Origin: Camarhynchus parvulus
Lineage: Eukaryota > Chordata > Aves > Passeriformes > Thraupidae
Length of the DNA stretch: 64,000 bases
Direction: 5' to 3'
NCBI RefSeq assembly: GCF_901933205.1
Contig: NW_022148534.1
Coordinates: 81,884-145,883, forward strand
Below the pieces are notes generated by a model. The model saw nothing but the letters and a program-made list of their open reading frames with translations, was not told the origin of the DNA and did not search any database. Shown in pieces: positions 43,721-54,338 of this stretch. A program made the translations under genes and the position numbers. Positions within the stretch are counted from its first letter, which is position 1. The number at the start of each line of letters is the position of its first letter.

Positions 43721-44057
43721 CTTCGTGGCAGCAGGAGTATTCTTTGGGGAACACGTTCTCTGACCTAGCCACATACCTCCTTTTAAAGGCGCCCCACCAT
43801 GAAACCCTGATGGCATCGGAGCTGCACGGTACTTTGATTGACTTCTGGCACTCCACATCCAGAATCTTCGCTTTTGATCTAAGCTTTCCACGCAGCCCAT
43901 TCTGAAAAATCTGAAACCACTCCTGTGAATCTAATTCAATGATTCCTAGACTTGTGGCTAGGGTTAGGATTTGGTCAGTCAGCTTGAGCTTCTCTTCCAA
44001 ATACTGAGTGCACAACCCCTTTGGCCTCTGTCCCCTTCTACAGTGTACAACAAACAC
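43599..44057 (-). CDS. Unknown 152-residue ORF between pol and env
   Basis: Open frame overlapping the env start in another phase. It begins with a basic segment, has an L-x-x-K-L-K-L helix-like stretch and several Trp and Cys, then an Arg-rich end where it overlaps env. I do not recognise it. It could be an accessory product, an env leader exon or chance. Confidence 0.3.
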   Translation of the reverse strand: MFVVHCRRGQRPKGLCTQYLEEKLKLTDQILTLATSLGIIELDSQEWFQIFQNGLRGKLRSKAKILDVECQKSIKVPCSSDAIRVSWWGAFKRRYVARSENVFPKEYSCCHEDGLPRRWWHPRGWRQRQRSTPGGNPDWPEPSCERDTESAH

Positions 44058-44140
44058 CCCCTGACAATATTAACACTTGAAATGTACAAATGGATAGCAT
44101 ACATAGTCAAACGGTATACAACTTATCCGCTTGCCATCGC

Positions 44141-45339
44141 TCATCTACAAAGACGTTGGAGTCTGAGTTTCAAGTCTCCTGGGGAAGAAGTGACCCTCCA
44201 CTCGGGCACTTCCTCCTGATGTTCAACTTTCTTCACTCTAGACGCGTGTGTCCAGCCTTTCTCTGCCGTCCGAATGGCCGTGTGTGTTGTCAGGAGCACA
44301 AGAAAGGGGCCTTCCCAGTGAGGAGAGAGAGGCATCTCCTTCCACACTTTCACAAGCACTTTGTCACCCAGTTGGATTTTGTGGATAGCGAATCCCAGAG
44401 GATCACTCTGGGCCGCTATTCCTTGTTTTCTGAGTTCCTGCAAATTTTTGTTGATTGCAACCAGATATGGTTGAATCTGACAATCCTCAAACCTGGGGTG
44501 TCCCACCTGCATCCCATGTCTATATGGCATCCCATATAACATTTCAAGCGACGAGAGCCCCATCTCCGAATGAGGCATTGTTTGGATATTAAGCAGTGCC
44601 AAAGGCAGGCATTTCAACCAAGACATCTGAGTTTCTAAAATCAATTTAGATAACTGCGCCTTCAAGGTCTGATTCATCCTTTCCACTTGTCCTGAACTCT
44701 GGGGATGCCATGGAGTGTGGTATTCCCACCGGATGCCTAGCGCATCAGCCATCTGCTTAATAACCTTCGATGTGAAATGTGTCCCTTGATCTGAATCAAT
44801 GCAATTCACCAGCCCATATCAGGGTACAATTTCTTCCAATAATTTTCTGGACACTGTCTGAGCCGTTGCCCATGAGATAGGAAAAGCCTCCACCCAATGA
44901 GTCAATTTGTCCACAATCACAAGCACAAATTTGAATCCTCCCGCTTTTGGCAACTCTGTGAAATCAACTTGAATTCTTTCAAATGGTCAGTACGCGACAG
45001 GGCGGCTCCCCAGGGCAGCCTGTTTTGCCCTCGATTTGTTAACTTTCTGACAAATCAGGCACCCCTGTACCTCTTGTTTGGCCAATTCATAAATTCCCTT
45101 GCACCCAAAAAATTTCAAAAATTGTTCTGCCAGGGTCTGTGCCCCCAGTGTGTTTGCTGGTGCAATTTCCTCAAAATCCTTCTGGTAAAACCTTTAGAAA
45201 CTAGTTCTCTCCCGTCAGGTAATCTCCACTTACCTTCTTTCAATTTTCCCCTGATCTTCTCATAACATTCGATCTTCTTTTGTGAGGGCTGAGGAGGATC
45301 ATCAGGGACCTCAGCCCCTTCGATCTCCAGGGTACTCAC
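44141..45339 (-). pseudogene. pol: Integrase of provirus 3
   Basis: 45339-45115 carries the linker and zinc-domain start (H-Q-Q-T-H-W-G). The core's first Asp is in V-D-F-T-E-L-P near 44960. A TGA near 44820 breaks it; 44809-44141 is then open with the second Asp (D-S-D-Q-G-T-H-F), the catalytic Glu (S-S-G-Q-V-E-R), and the C-terminal W-E-G-P-F domain. All three catalytic acids are visible. Confidence 0.87.
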
Positions 45340-45728
45340 TGTGATGGCTGTCGCAAGGGTTTTTGAGATGAAGGAAGACACGTAGATCTGACTCCATGAT
45401 CAGAAGGCTTGATTTATTATTTTATGATATATACATCTATTAAAACTATACTAAAAAGAAGAGGAAAGGAGATTTCCAGAGGCTGCTACCTAAACCTAAG
45501 AATAGAAAGTCAAGAATGAAAACAAAGGAGCTCTCTCCGACTTTGTCGGAGAGAATTCAGTCCTGGATTGGCCACTAACTACAAACATCCAAGCTGGGCC
45601 AATCCAGATGGACCTGTTGCATTCCACAGCAGCAGATAACCTATTGTTTATGTCTTGTTGCTGAACTTCTCAGCTTCAGCAGGAAAAATCCTGAGAGAGG
45701 ATTTTTCATAAAAGAAATGTCTGTGACA
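45340..45728 (-). mobile_element. Solo LTR (389 bp) in pol of provirus 3, TSD ACTCAC
   Basis: Plus ends TGTGATGGCTG and TGTCTGTGACA. ACTCAC lies directly on both sides (45334-45339 and 45729-45734), a 6-bp duplication. The pol frame stops at the LTR and resumes in phase on its other side. Same family as 7936-8321 and the LTRs of 55600-59077. Confidence 0.92.
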
Positions 45729-46548
45729 ACTCACCGTCATCAACACCACAGTTTTGGCCTCCTGGTCTGCCAAATTGTTTCCCCTGGTCCGGAACTGAAT
45801 TCCTGCCTGGTCTCCCTTTACATGGACCACTGCAATTTCTTCTGGCCCCCTTAGAGCCTCTAAGATTTGCCAGATTAGTTCTCCGTGCATCAGTCCCTTC
45901 CCCCTGGTGTTGATCAACCCCCTTTCCTCCCAGATTTTCCTCAAAAGTGTGAACCACTCCAAAGGCATATCTAGAATCTGTAAAAATTGGTCCCTTTCTC
46001 CCTTTCAGTCCCTTCAAGGCTCTCAGAACTGTGTACAGTTCGCAAGCCTGTGCTGACCAACTCACACTCAGGGGACCTGCTTCAATCACTTTTCCCATCT
46101 TTCCATCCATGTCTCCTTATCCTGATTTCCTTTTCCCCTCAGCTACTCTGCTTGATCCATCCACAAACCACTTTTCCCCCTCATCCAATTCTTCCTCTTC
46201 TAAATCCTCCCTGATCTTCGTTTGCAATTCAACCACCTCCACGGAATCGTGAATCAGCTCCTCCGAAGCTTCCCCAAACAAAAATTGCACAGGGTTCTGC
46301 AATGTCGTTGTTCTCAAATCCAAGTCCTGTGAGTGAATCAAAATGGCCTCATACTTCAGCAATCTAGCATCAGTGAGCCATTTATCTGCCTTTTGCTGTA
46401 GTATGCCCTGCACATTGTGCGGTGCAAATACTACCAAGGGTGCGCAGAAGGTTACCTTCTTAGCTTCCTCCACCAACAATGCTACAGCGACAATCGCTGG
46501 CAAGAACGTGGGCCAGCCCCTGCTGACCGGATCCAAAACCCTCGACAA
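45729..46548 (-). pseudogene. pol: Connection and RNase H of provirus 3
   Basis: 46548-46117 is the connection region and RNase H start (W-F-V-D-G-S-S). 46110-45720 carries the middle (C-E-L-Y-T, F-T-D-S-R-Y-A) in a frame that shifts near 45900; the end (N-L-A-D-x-E-A) is found in 45968-45729. Acidic catalytic residues are visible in pieces. Confidence 0.8.
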
Positions 46549-46559
46549 GTAACCTACTG

Positions 46560-48028
46560 GTTTCCTGACCCCTGCTCAGTCCTGTGTCAGCACCGTGTGT
46601 GCTGTGTGACTGCTCGCATCCACAAACAACTGAAAGGGTCTCTTCACATCAGGAAGGCTCAGCAGTGGTACCGCTGTGAGTGCTTCCTTGACTCCCCTGA
46701 ATTCCTCTTCATCCGCCTTTGTCCATTTGATCCAGTCCGTGGTGAGTTTCTCGTATAGAAACTTCACCTTTTCACTGTACCCTTCAATCCACTGCCGGCA
46801 ATATCCCAACAACCCCAAAAGCTCTCTGACCTCCCTTTTTGTCTGCGGGAGTGGTAAGGCGATAATCCCTGCCACCCTCTCTGGATCCAATTTCTTTTTG
46901 CCCTTGGTTAACCAATGTCCTTAGCACCTGACCTCGGGCTCTGTGAATTGCAACTTCGACTTTGACACTTTCAACCCCTTTTCCCCCAGAAAGTTCAAAA
47001 GCTCAATTGTGCTCGCCCTTACAATCTCCTCCCTTGGACCCACAACCAACAGATTGTCTACATATTGTAGGTTTTGTTCTCTCCGTTGGTACAAAATGAC
47101 TTAAAACCTGCTCAAGTACCTGCCCGAATAAATTCGGAGAGTCCACAAAGCCCTGAGGCAACGAAGTCCACCTAAGGTGCTGCTTTCTGTTCGTGTCTGG
47201 ATCTTCCCACTGAAATGCAAGGTAATCTCTGCTGTCCTCGGCTAGAGGACAAGTCCAGAAAGCGTCCTTCAAGTCCATCACGCTGTACCACGTGTCCTTG
47301 GGAGAAATGTTATTGAACAAAGTGTAAGGATTTGAGACCATGAGGAGCAAAGTCTTAGTTCTCTGATTCACAGCCCTTAAATCTTGCACCAGCCTGAAGC
47401 TGCCATCTGTTTTCCTCACAGCCGGCACTGGGGTGTTGTCCCAGGACATGCACAGCTCCAATGTTCCTTTCTTTATCAATTCGTCAATCACCGGTTTCAA
47501 GCCCCTCCTCCCATCCATGGAGATGAGATATTGTTTGACCCATATCGGGTCTCCTGGTCTCTCAATTTTGACCTGAATTGGCTCTATGTCCAGCCTCCTA
47601 GCCTTCCGCTGAACATACCACACCCTTGGGTCTAGCTTTTCTTTGTCTTGGATGGTGAGTTTGTACATCCTCACCTTGAGCCGGGATTTTTCCACTGCCA
47701 ACCCAATCTCTAGAGCAACCATCATGCCCCACCCCAGCAAATTGAAATCAGCATCCCATATCAACAATATATTTCCTTTGCGCTTTTTGTTTTCCGTTTC
47801 TATTTCTGCATCTTTTATGATTGGAACCTCGAAAGGTTCCCCCTTTGCCCTTATTACCATCATGGAATCGTCGCTCAGAGAGCACCCCTTCAGCAGCTGT
47901 TGCACCGCTGTCCGTTCTGCCCCCGAGTCTACCATAAACCACATCTCGTCCCTGTGGGGTCCCACTTTTAATTTTATCAAGGGCTCCCTCGGTGTTCTGG
48001 ACCCCAAACTGAAAATCCCCTGACACCC
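46560..48028 (-). pseudogene. pol: Protease and reverse transcriptase of provirus 3
   Basis: Directly downstream of the gag UAG and in its frame. Protease active site reads V-D-S-G-A (about 47925). Reverse transcriptase has V-R-K-T-D-G-S-F-R, the first catalytic Asp in M-D-L-K-D-A-F and L-P-Q-G-F. A frameshift near 47080 precedes the catalytic box, which reads Y-V-D-N rather than Y-V-D-D. A TAA near 46925 follows. 46890-46576 covers thumb and connection. Gamma-like throughout. Confidence 0.86.
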
Positions 48029-48031
48029 CTA
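48029..48031 (-). other. gag UAG with gamma-type read-through context
   Basis: TAG followed by GGG TGT CAG GGG on the minus strand. The pro-pol frame continues in phase beyond it, as in gammaretroviruses that make Gag-Pol by stop-codon suppression. Confidence 0.75.
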
Positions 48032-49669
48032 ATCTTCTTGAAACATTGCCTGGTTCTTGGCTTTGTTAGGACAATTCCTTCGGATGTGTCCCTTCTCTTT
48101 GCAGTAATAGCACTCAAAATCCCGCTCTGATCGTTCGATCCTTTTCCCTGTTAAGAACCCTGTTTCTTTGCTGGCGCCTTTTTCACCGCATCCTTACCTT
48201 GTTCCTGCTTTTGTGCTTCCCTTACTGCAGCTACCAATACGTTGGCTTGAATCTTTTGTTTCTCCTCATCCCTTCTCATGTAGACTTTCTGGGCTTCCTG
48301 AAGCAGCTCCTGCAATCCCTGTTCCTGCCACCTAGCTATCTTTTCTAACTTCTTCTGAATGTCTTCCCAAGATTTCGCCACAAATTGCGTTTTCAGCAAA
48401 ACCATCCCCACTGGAGAATTGGGGTCCGTCCCTGCATACGTTCTCAAACCCTTGTGGAGCCTCTCCAACCATTCCGCAGGAGTCTCATCTTTGCGCTGGC
48501 ACTCCCTGAGTACCTTACTCATGTTCTGTCCCTTGGGTACAGCTTCCCTGGTACCCTGAATTATCATATTTCCCAAATTTATCATTTTCTCCCTCCCCTC
48601 CTCCATCTGGGCATTCCAGGACGGTTTCTGGTTTGGCCACCTCTCGTCCCCGCTTTCCCCATTGGGTTTTCTCTTTTCCTAATCTTTGATCGTGGCTTGT
48701 TTGATCATGTCCCTCTCCTCATTGTTGAACAGTGATCTCTGGATTGCTTGGAGATCCTTATAGGTGTAGGTGATAGTCCCTAGAAATTCATCTAGCCTTT
48801 CCACCATCCCCAAGGGATCATCCATTAATTTTCCCATCTCTTTCTTGAACATTCTCACATCGCTGGTGTCGATCGGTGCGTATACGAAGCCGATAACTCC
48901 AGGAGCCATCAGCACCTCCCGTAAAGGGAAGAAGCCGGGCTTCTCTTCCTCATCCCCACTGTCTCCCGTGGTTGCCCTCCTTGTTCGTCACCTCGTCCGA
49001 TGGGCCAGGGGAGAGCTGACTTTTGGGATGGTTACCTGGTTTTCTTCAGTTTTGGGAAGGATCGGCAGCAGCAGCTGCTCACATGGGAGCAGAGGTGCCG
49101 CCGCTTGTTCACTTGGAGGGGGAGGCGCCGCAGCCTACTGCAGTGGGAGCGGTGGTGCCAAGACCTGACCCAGCGGAATTGCCGCCTTGAGAGGCAACGC
49201 GGTCACCGGTCGTGCCTGAGCCAGTCTGGGCTGGGGCAGAGGAACAAGGTAGGGAGGTGGAAGATTGTCCAAGGGTTCCCATTCTTTTCCCGTTTGCCAC
49301 ACGTCTGGGAGCTCATACCGGGTATAAACTCATACAAGCGTACCTCCACATTTTGGCATACTCAATTTCCTCAAAATCCTGCAGGCGGCGATCAAATACG
49401 TGATCGTACAAAGACTCACAAGTCCATGCCTCAAATGTGCTGAACACCAGCCAAACCACGTATTTTCCGTTCTCCTTCCCTCCCCATTTTTCCATACAAA
49501 AATGGATCATTTTCTCCTTGGACCTGCCCACTCTCCTGGGGCTTTCATCCCAATGCTCTAGCATTGACCTCAACAGACTATCTCTTGGGATTTCTGGCAG
49601 AACTTACCCGGGACCCTGGGGAGATTTTTCCTGGGGTTTTCTCTGGAACCTACTCTTTCCCAACCCCAT
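48029..49669 (-). pseudogene. gag: gag of provirus 3
   Basis: The likely start is ATG 49669-49667 (M-G-L-G-K, myristoylation-type), with TAA 21 codons later in the same frame. Matrix continues to 49313, a proline/serine-rich stretch to 49109. Capsid is open in 48915-48679 (N-T/D-Y-T-x-x-x-L-Q-A-I, N-E-E-R-D-M-I) and 48606-48151, which ends in a charged coiled-coil-like helix. A frameshift precedes nucleocapsid, where one C-x2-C-x4-H-x4-C knuckle (about 48115-48075) is intact. Single-knuckle layout fits gammaretroviruses. Confidence 0.85.
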
Positions 49670-50366
49670 TTTTCCAAAAATCCCTCCTGCGAATTTTCTC
49701 ACCTTGTCTCCTCTGGCTGGGATGCTCGTCGCGAGTCCCAACTCTTTGTCCGATGTCGATTTCCTGAGCTTGCGAAATGCTGCCAGTCTTACTCAGTCAA
49801 GCGGAGAACAATTCCGCTGACTTTTCAACTGATCTCCGGTTTTCTTACCTGTTGTCTCCGGGATCAAAAGGCAGACTGGCTCCTGGAATTTTCCAAGACT
49901 GTCTTTTTCCCCTTCCTGACCCAACCGTGACCGATTTCCCCCCTCAGAACTCTCTACGAGTCCTGTGTGTTAAGCAAAAGAGTCCGCTTCCCTCTGACCG
50001 ACCACGTCCCTCACGGGATGGTGGAACTGCAATTGTGGGGTCCGCACTCGCCCCATGACAGAGTCACGTCTCACATACACGTTCGGTCACACCCCACTCA
50101 ACCACGCGATACTCACGGTTCCTTTTCCCGCGTGGATTTCTTCATGCATGTCGATTTTTCTGAGTGAAAAAAACCCTCAGGCTCGAAGATCCCTCTGGAT
50201 CATACCGAGCTTCCGAGAATTAGGCCCATTTTATCCCTCCTTGGCTATGGTTCCGGTTTCAGTTCTTGTGATTTTGATTGGTTTCACAGACTCCAATCCT
50301 GCTCAGACCACTGAAATCAGCAGGGCGCTTTCCATGTGGGAAGGGGGTCCTGAACCCCAATATCGA

Positions 50367-50384
50367 ATCACGTCAGGGTCACCA
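50367..50384 (-). other. Primer-binding site, tRNA-Trp type
   Basis: TGGTGACCCTGACGTGAT on the minus strand, three bases from the LTR end. It differs by one base from the complement of the tRNA-Trp 3' end as used by avian leukosis/sarcoma viruses (T for C at position 10). Confidence 0.8.
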
Positions 50385-50387
50385 GAT

Positions 50388-51029
50388 TGTTATAAATATT
50401 CAAAGTGTGAGCCAAACTTATAAGAAAATGTAGCAAAGATTTATTAATTTGTCTGCGAGACCAAAGTTTGGTCGTCAAAACCACCACAGCAAAAGAGTCA
50501 ACGTCGAGCCCGGGATCGGCACCAGGTGAACACACGGATCTGACCTCCGAATGTCAGAGTCTCCCCCAATTCATGAATGCTGCCTCATGCAGCAAGTTTT
50601 TATACAGTTTATTCTGCCCGAGGCAGAGATGACCAAATGTTCTTTGTGTCTCTTCACATGCATCGTTGTGGCTTTACATGTGCAGAGGTGGACAAAGGTT
50701 CAGTCCAGATGTCTTGATGTTGTCAGTCGACTCCGAGAAGCCATGTATTCACATGTATCAGGGTGGCACTGTTGGTTATCTTGACAGATGTAATTGGCAA
50801 GGTGATAATCGCTTTCATGTGAGCCTGACAGCTCGGGGAAGCCAGTGATTATCGTCCTGGAAGCCTCTATTCTTACATTAAAGCATCGATGTTTATCTTA
50901 ACACGTGTCCGGGAACTAGATATATATGAATAAGACAACTGCTCCTGGCCAGGATGGTCAAAAGGCATGGTTTGGATTTTACAATATTTTATACATTAAT
51001 AGCGTGAATTATCTCTACCATATACTACA
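50388..51029 (-). mobile_element. 5' LTR of provirus 3 (642 bp)
   Basis: Plus ends TGTTATAAAT and CATATACTACA. It abuts the C-rich minisatellite on the right without a duplicate of the left flank. Confidence 0.9.
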
Positions 51030-51300
51030 CCCCCAAACCCCCTCAGGACCTCCCAAATCCCCTCAGGATCCCCAATTCTCCCTCACACCCCCCAAAATCC
51101 CCTCACAATCCCTCCAATCCCCTCAGGACACTCCCAAACCCCCTAAGGACCCCCAGTTTTCCCTCACAACCCACAGTCTCCCTCCTGACCTCCCCAAACC
51201 CCCTCAGAACCCCCCACATCCCCTCAGGATCCCCAGTTCTCCCTCAGTCCCCCACAAATCCTTTCATAACCCCTCCAAACCCCCCCTCATCACCCCTCCC
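51030..51300. repeat. C-rich minisatellite upstream of the 52-kb gene copy
   Basis: Same unit type as 24779-25990 (CCCCTCAGGAYCCCC, AATTCTCCCTCA). Provirus 3 probably inserted into or recombined with it. Confidence 0.85.
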
Positions 51301-51539
51301 CTGCTCCCCACTCCCCATTCCCAGTGCTGACTGTGGTCATGGTCGCCCATCCTGCGCTGCTGTGGGGGGGCTCGGGGCTCCCTTGGCACCCCCAAATTCC
51401 CGCCCGGCCCCCCCCCCGGGGCCAAGCCCCCCCCTTCCCCCCAACCACCCCGTGGCCTTGGCCCTGCTCCTCTGCCACTGGGCCCCACCGGGACCACAAT
51501 GCCCACAATGCACAGCGCTGCAATGGAAACTTTCACCAG

Positions 51540-51716
51540 CACTTCTGCCAGACGCGGCTTCTGATTGGTCCGCGCCGCGTTTGGCGCTTCTCGCCAGAGG
51601 TCTCGCAAGAGAAGCCGTGCTCCCGCTTGGTTGGAAGGGGTGGTGCCCATGTCTCAGAGCGCTCCTCATAAATCGAGCCGGGAACGGCACTGGTCCGAAA
51701 GGTGTCCCTGGTAACC
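51540..51716 (+). promoter_or_regulatory. Promoter and 5' UTR of the 52-kb gene copy
   Basis: An inverted CCAAT box (ATTGG at 51563-51567), GC-rich sequence, and TCTCGCAAGAGA (51601-51612) in the same lead-in as the 26-kb promoter. CAGAGCGCTCC is also shared by both. The YY1-type site of the 26-kb copy is not conserved here. Confidence 0.55.
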
Positions 51717-53005
51717 ATGAACCCCCAAGAGGTGTGACGGGAGGAGGAGGGGACAAGGGGACAGAGGGGGCGGTGAGGGATGGGGGGACATGGGAGGTGT
51801 CAGGAAGGGACAGGGGGTTGCAAAGGGGAGAGGAGGGAGTGGCATGAAGGGGGGAGGTGACAGAGGGGGGGAGGGGACAGTGAGGGATGGGGGGGACACG
51901 GAGGGGAAGGGGAAATGGGGGCCAGAAGGGGGCAGCGTTGGGTGGCAGAGGGACTACAAGTGTGGTGGCAGGAGGTGGCAGAGGGGACAAGGGAGGGACA
52001 GAGGGGACAGCAGAGCCCTCCAGGGAGGGGGAGAGGGGACTCAGGGAGGGTACAGGGGCCACCACAGGAGGCCACAAGTGTCACCAGGTCCCTGACACCT
52101 CCTCTGTCCCTTCTCCAGGTGCTGGAGGTGCTGGTGGACATGGTGGTCATCCTGTTCAAGGTGGTGGTCACTGTGATGGGGCCACAGAAGGACGAGCTGC
52201 AGCCTGCCTACCCAAAGGCCCTGCGCCTGCACGACACCTTGAGGAATCTTACCTGGCTGCTCACTGACACCCTGGGCCACCACGGTGTCCCCTCCCTGGG
52301 CGGGGCCCTGGCCGCCTGCAAGGCCTCCCCTGGAACCACCTGGGCTGATGCAAGAGACTTGGCCAGTGCCTTGCAGGTGTTGGTGTCTGTGCTGCAGCGA
52401 TCATCGAGGACACCACCATTGACCAGGCTAAGGACCTGAAGAACCAGGTCACCTGTTGCTTGGATTCTGGGGATAACCTGGCAGCTATGGTCCTGCAGCT
52501 GCCAGTGACCCTGAGCAGTGAGCAGGTGGTCTTGGTGGAGGCTCTACACGAGGCGGCCAACAAGGTGATGGCGGACAACAAGGCCATGAGAGAGGCCATG
52601 GTGGCTGTCGAGCGGGTGAGGGCGGCCACCATGATGAGACAGCAGGCGGAGGCAGTCCTGGGGCTGCTGGAGCGCTGGGTGACCGCATGTCACGAAGCCA
52701 CCGCATTCCTCCAGGAGCTGCAGCGCCTGCTCGAGGCCATCGCAGCCAACCTGGAGGGGACAGAGGAGGCATCCTCCAATGTCCCTGAGGACATGGCGGC
52801 CATGGTGGTCGAGGGCAGGCGTTTGTTGGATGCCATGGACCGCCTGTTCACGGAGCACCTGCTGAAGCCACTTGGGGACATCCCGGACCACCTCTCCAGG
52901 CCCTGTGGTGGCTGCATGGTGGCCGAGTGGTGGCAAAAAGTCATCGAGGACATCCCCAGCCTTCTTCAGGACAGCGATATCACTGCTGTGAGGTCATCAG
53001 ACTAG
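51717..53005 (+). pseudogene. Two-exon copy of the helical gene family (52 kb), one frameshift
   Basis: Exon 1 is 51717-51731 (MNPQE, donor GTGTGA). Exon 2 starts at 52119 after CTCCAG. The N-terminal half is open to TGA at 52437-52439. One frameshift near 52400 separates it from the rest, open as 52460-53005 with L-L-E-R-W-V-T-A-C, the helical middle and I-E-D-I-P-S-L-L-Q before TAG. With promoter, both exons, consensus splice sites, stop and polyadenylation signal, it is the most complete locus of the family; only the single frameshift argues against a working gene. Confidence 0.7.
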
Positions 53006-53208
53006 TGACATCATTGGGGACCACTGCTGTCACCTGTCCCCTCCCTTGGAGGACGGATTCGAGACAAATCTGCATTTTTGTATTTGTTTTTTAACATCGT
53101 TATGGATCACTGGGGTTTTGATATAGTATTTCATACTGATGTTGGCTTTGTAGAATTCCTTGTATCTGCTCATTGTACAATAAAATCTATCAGTTTATGT
53201 ATGCACCG
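53006..53208 (+). terminator. 3' UTR of the 52-kb copy with AATAAA
   Basis: AATAAA at 53179-53184 in TGTACAATAAAATCTATCA, homologous to GTGCAATGTAATCTATCA after unit F, where the signal is mutated. A solo LTR follows directly. Confidence 0.65.
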
Positions 53209-53869
53209 TGTAGCGTTTGGTTTAGGGTAAATTAGGGAGAAAACTTCTGAAGGGGTTCTTTTAGAAAGTCAATTTAAGTGGCCCTTCCTCTACTTGGTTC
53301 AGGAAAATATTTATTTGGAGGAAAGTGGAAAAAACTGCTTGTTTAACAGGCAAAGCATTCACCAGCACAAAAAATGAACAATTTTAAACATTAAAATCTC
53401 TTGCCCCTCCAAAGAGATGACAAACTCAGAAAATCCCTCAGTGGGCTGTAGCTCAGCTCACTCAGTCTTTTATCAACCTCTTATCAGTCTCTTATGAGAA
53501 ATGCTCTGGCCCAGGCCTGCCCAGGTGGGCCACAGGTGTGAGCTGCTGCTGCTCTTCTGGGTGTTCAGTCCAGAGCAGGTTTAAATAGTTCTAAAGAAAA
53601 AGAAAAGCCACAGCCCAGGGAACTTCTCTGCCTCAGCTAGCTAAAAACTAACTAAAAGCCAAGGAGAGCTCTGTCCTGTTGTCTGTGCTGCAGACAACAC
53701 AGTGCAGGAGCAGGAATGTGGAGGAGTGAGTGCAGTGTCTGAAAACAAACTGTGCACTTCTTCTCTGCCCCCTTCTCTCTCTGAACCAGCCTTAAAGGTG
53801 CAAAACTTATTTCTGGGCTGCACAGACCAATGGGGATAAAGCTCAGCATCATAAAGGCATCGCAGGACA
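53209..53869 (-). mobile_element. Solo ERVL-type LTR, related to 60246-60879
   Basis: Shares ordered blocks with the LTR at 60246-60879 (GTTTAACAGGCA, CAGCACAAAAAATGAACAA, AGATGACAAACTCAGAAA, the GGACA end). On the minus strand it points left. The left edge is uncertain by about 10 bases. Confidence 0.65.
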
Positions 53870-53937
53870 TCTCTGGAGCAGTGAATCCAGGGTCCTTTGG
53901 ATACCTCAGGTTTGAGCTTTTCTATTTTTCAGATTCT

Positions 53938-54338
53938 GTGCTGCTTTAGTGTGTAGTTCTGAGCTTCATATCAGGGGATGGTGAGCTCTTCACAGAGCAG
54001 GGAGAAAAACAATTCTTTCTCTAGCTGGGGACCAAGGACAAATAATCCAAATTTCAGGTTCAAGAGCATAAAAAAGGCAGAAGGAAGAGAGAAAACAAGA
54101 AGGATGGGACTTGATCATCTAAAGCTATAATTGGACAACTAACTCCAATATACAAACAGACCACAACTTATAAAAGTCAGAGAGCCCATGACCGGTCATC
54201 CATTTTGTGGCCATTTTGGGTTCATCTTCGGTGCAGCCCTGGCTGGGCTCTTGTTCTGCCCAAGGTGTATCCATGGAGATGTTTTAATAAATCCCTACTT
54301 TAACTCTGTCTGGCCTCTGTTCTAGGTCAGCCTTCACA
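53938..54338 (+). mobile_element. LTR, plus orientation
   Basis: TATA box in CTTATAAAAG near 54170, AATAAA near 54287 and a TTCACA end at 54338, where it meets integrase sequence of the minus strand. The left boundary is approximate. Confidence 0.5.

Larger units (their letters stand above)
40862..51029 (-). mobile_element. Provirus 3: gammaretrovirus-like, nearly complete, minus strand
   Basis: LTRs 40862-41500 and 50388-51029, a tRNA-Trp-type primer site, gag, in-frame UAG, pro-pol, a pol-env gap ORF and env, then a polypurine tract. A solo LTR (45340-45728) interrupts pol. gag, pol and env all contain stops and frameshifts. Left and right flanks share no target duplication. Confidence 0.9.
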
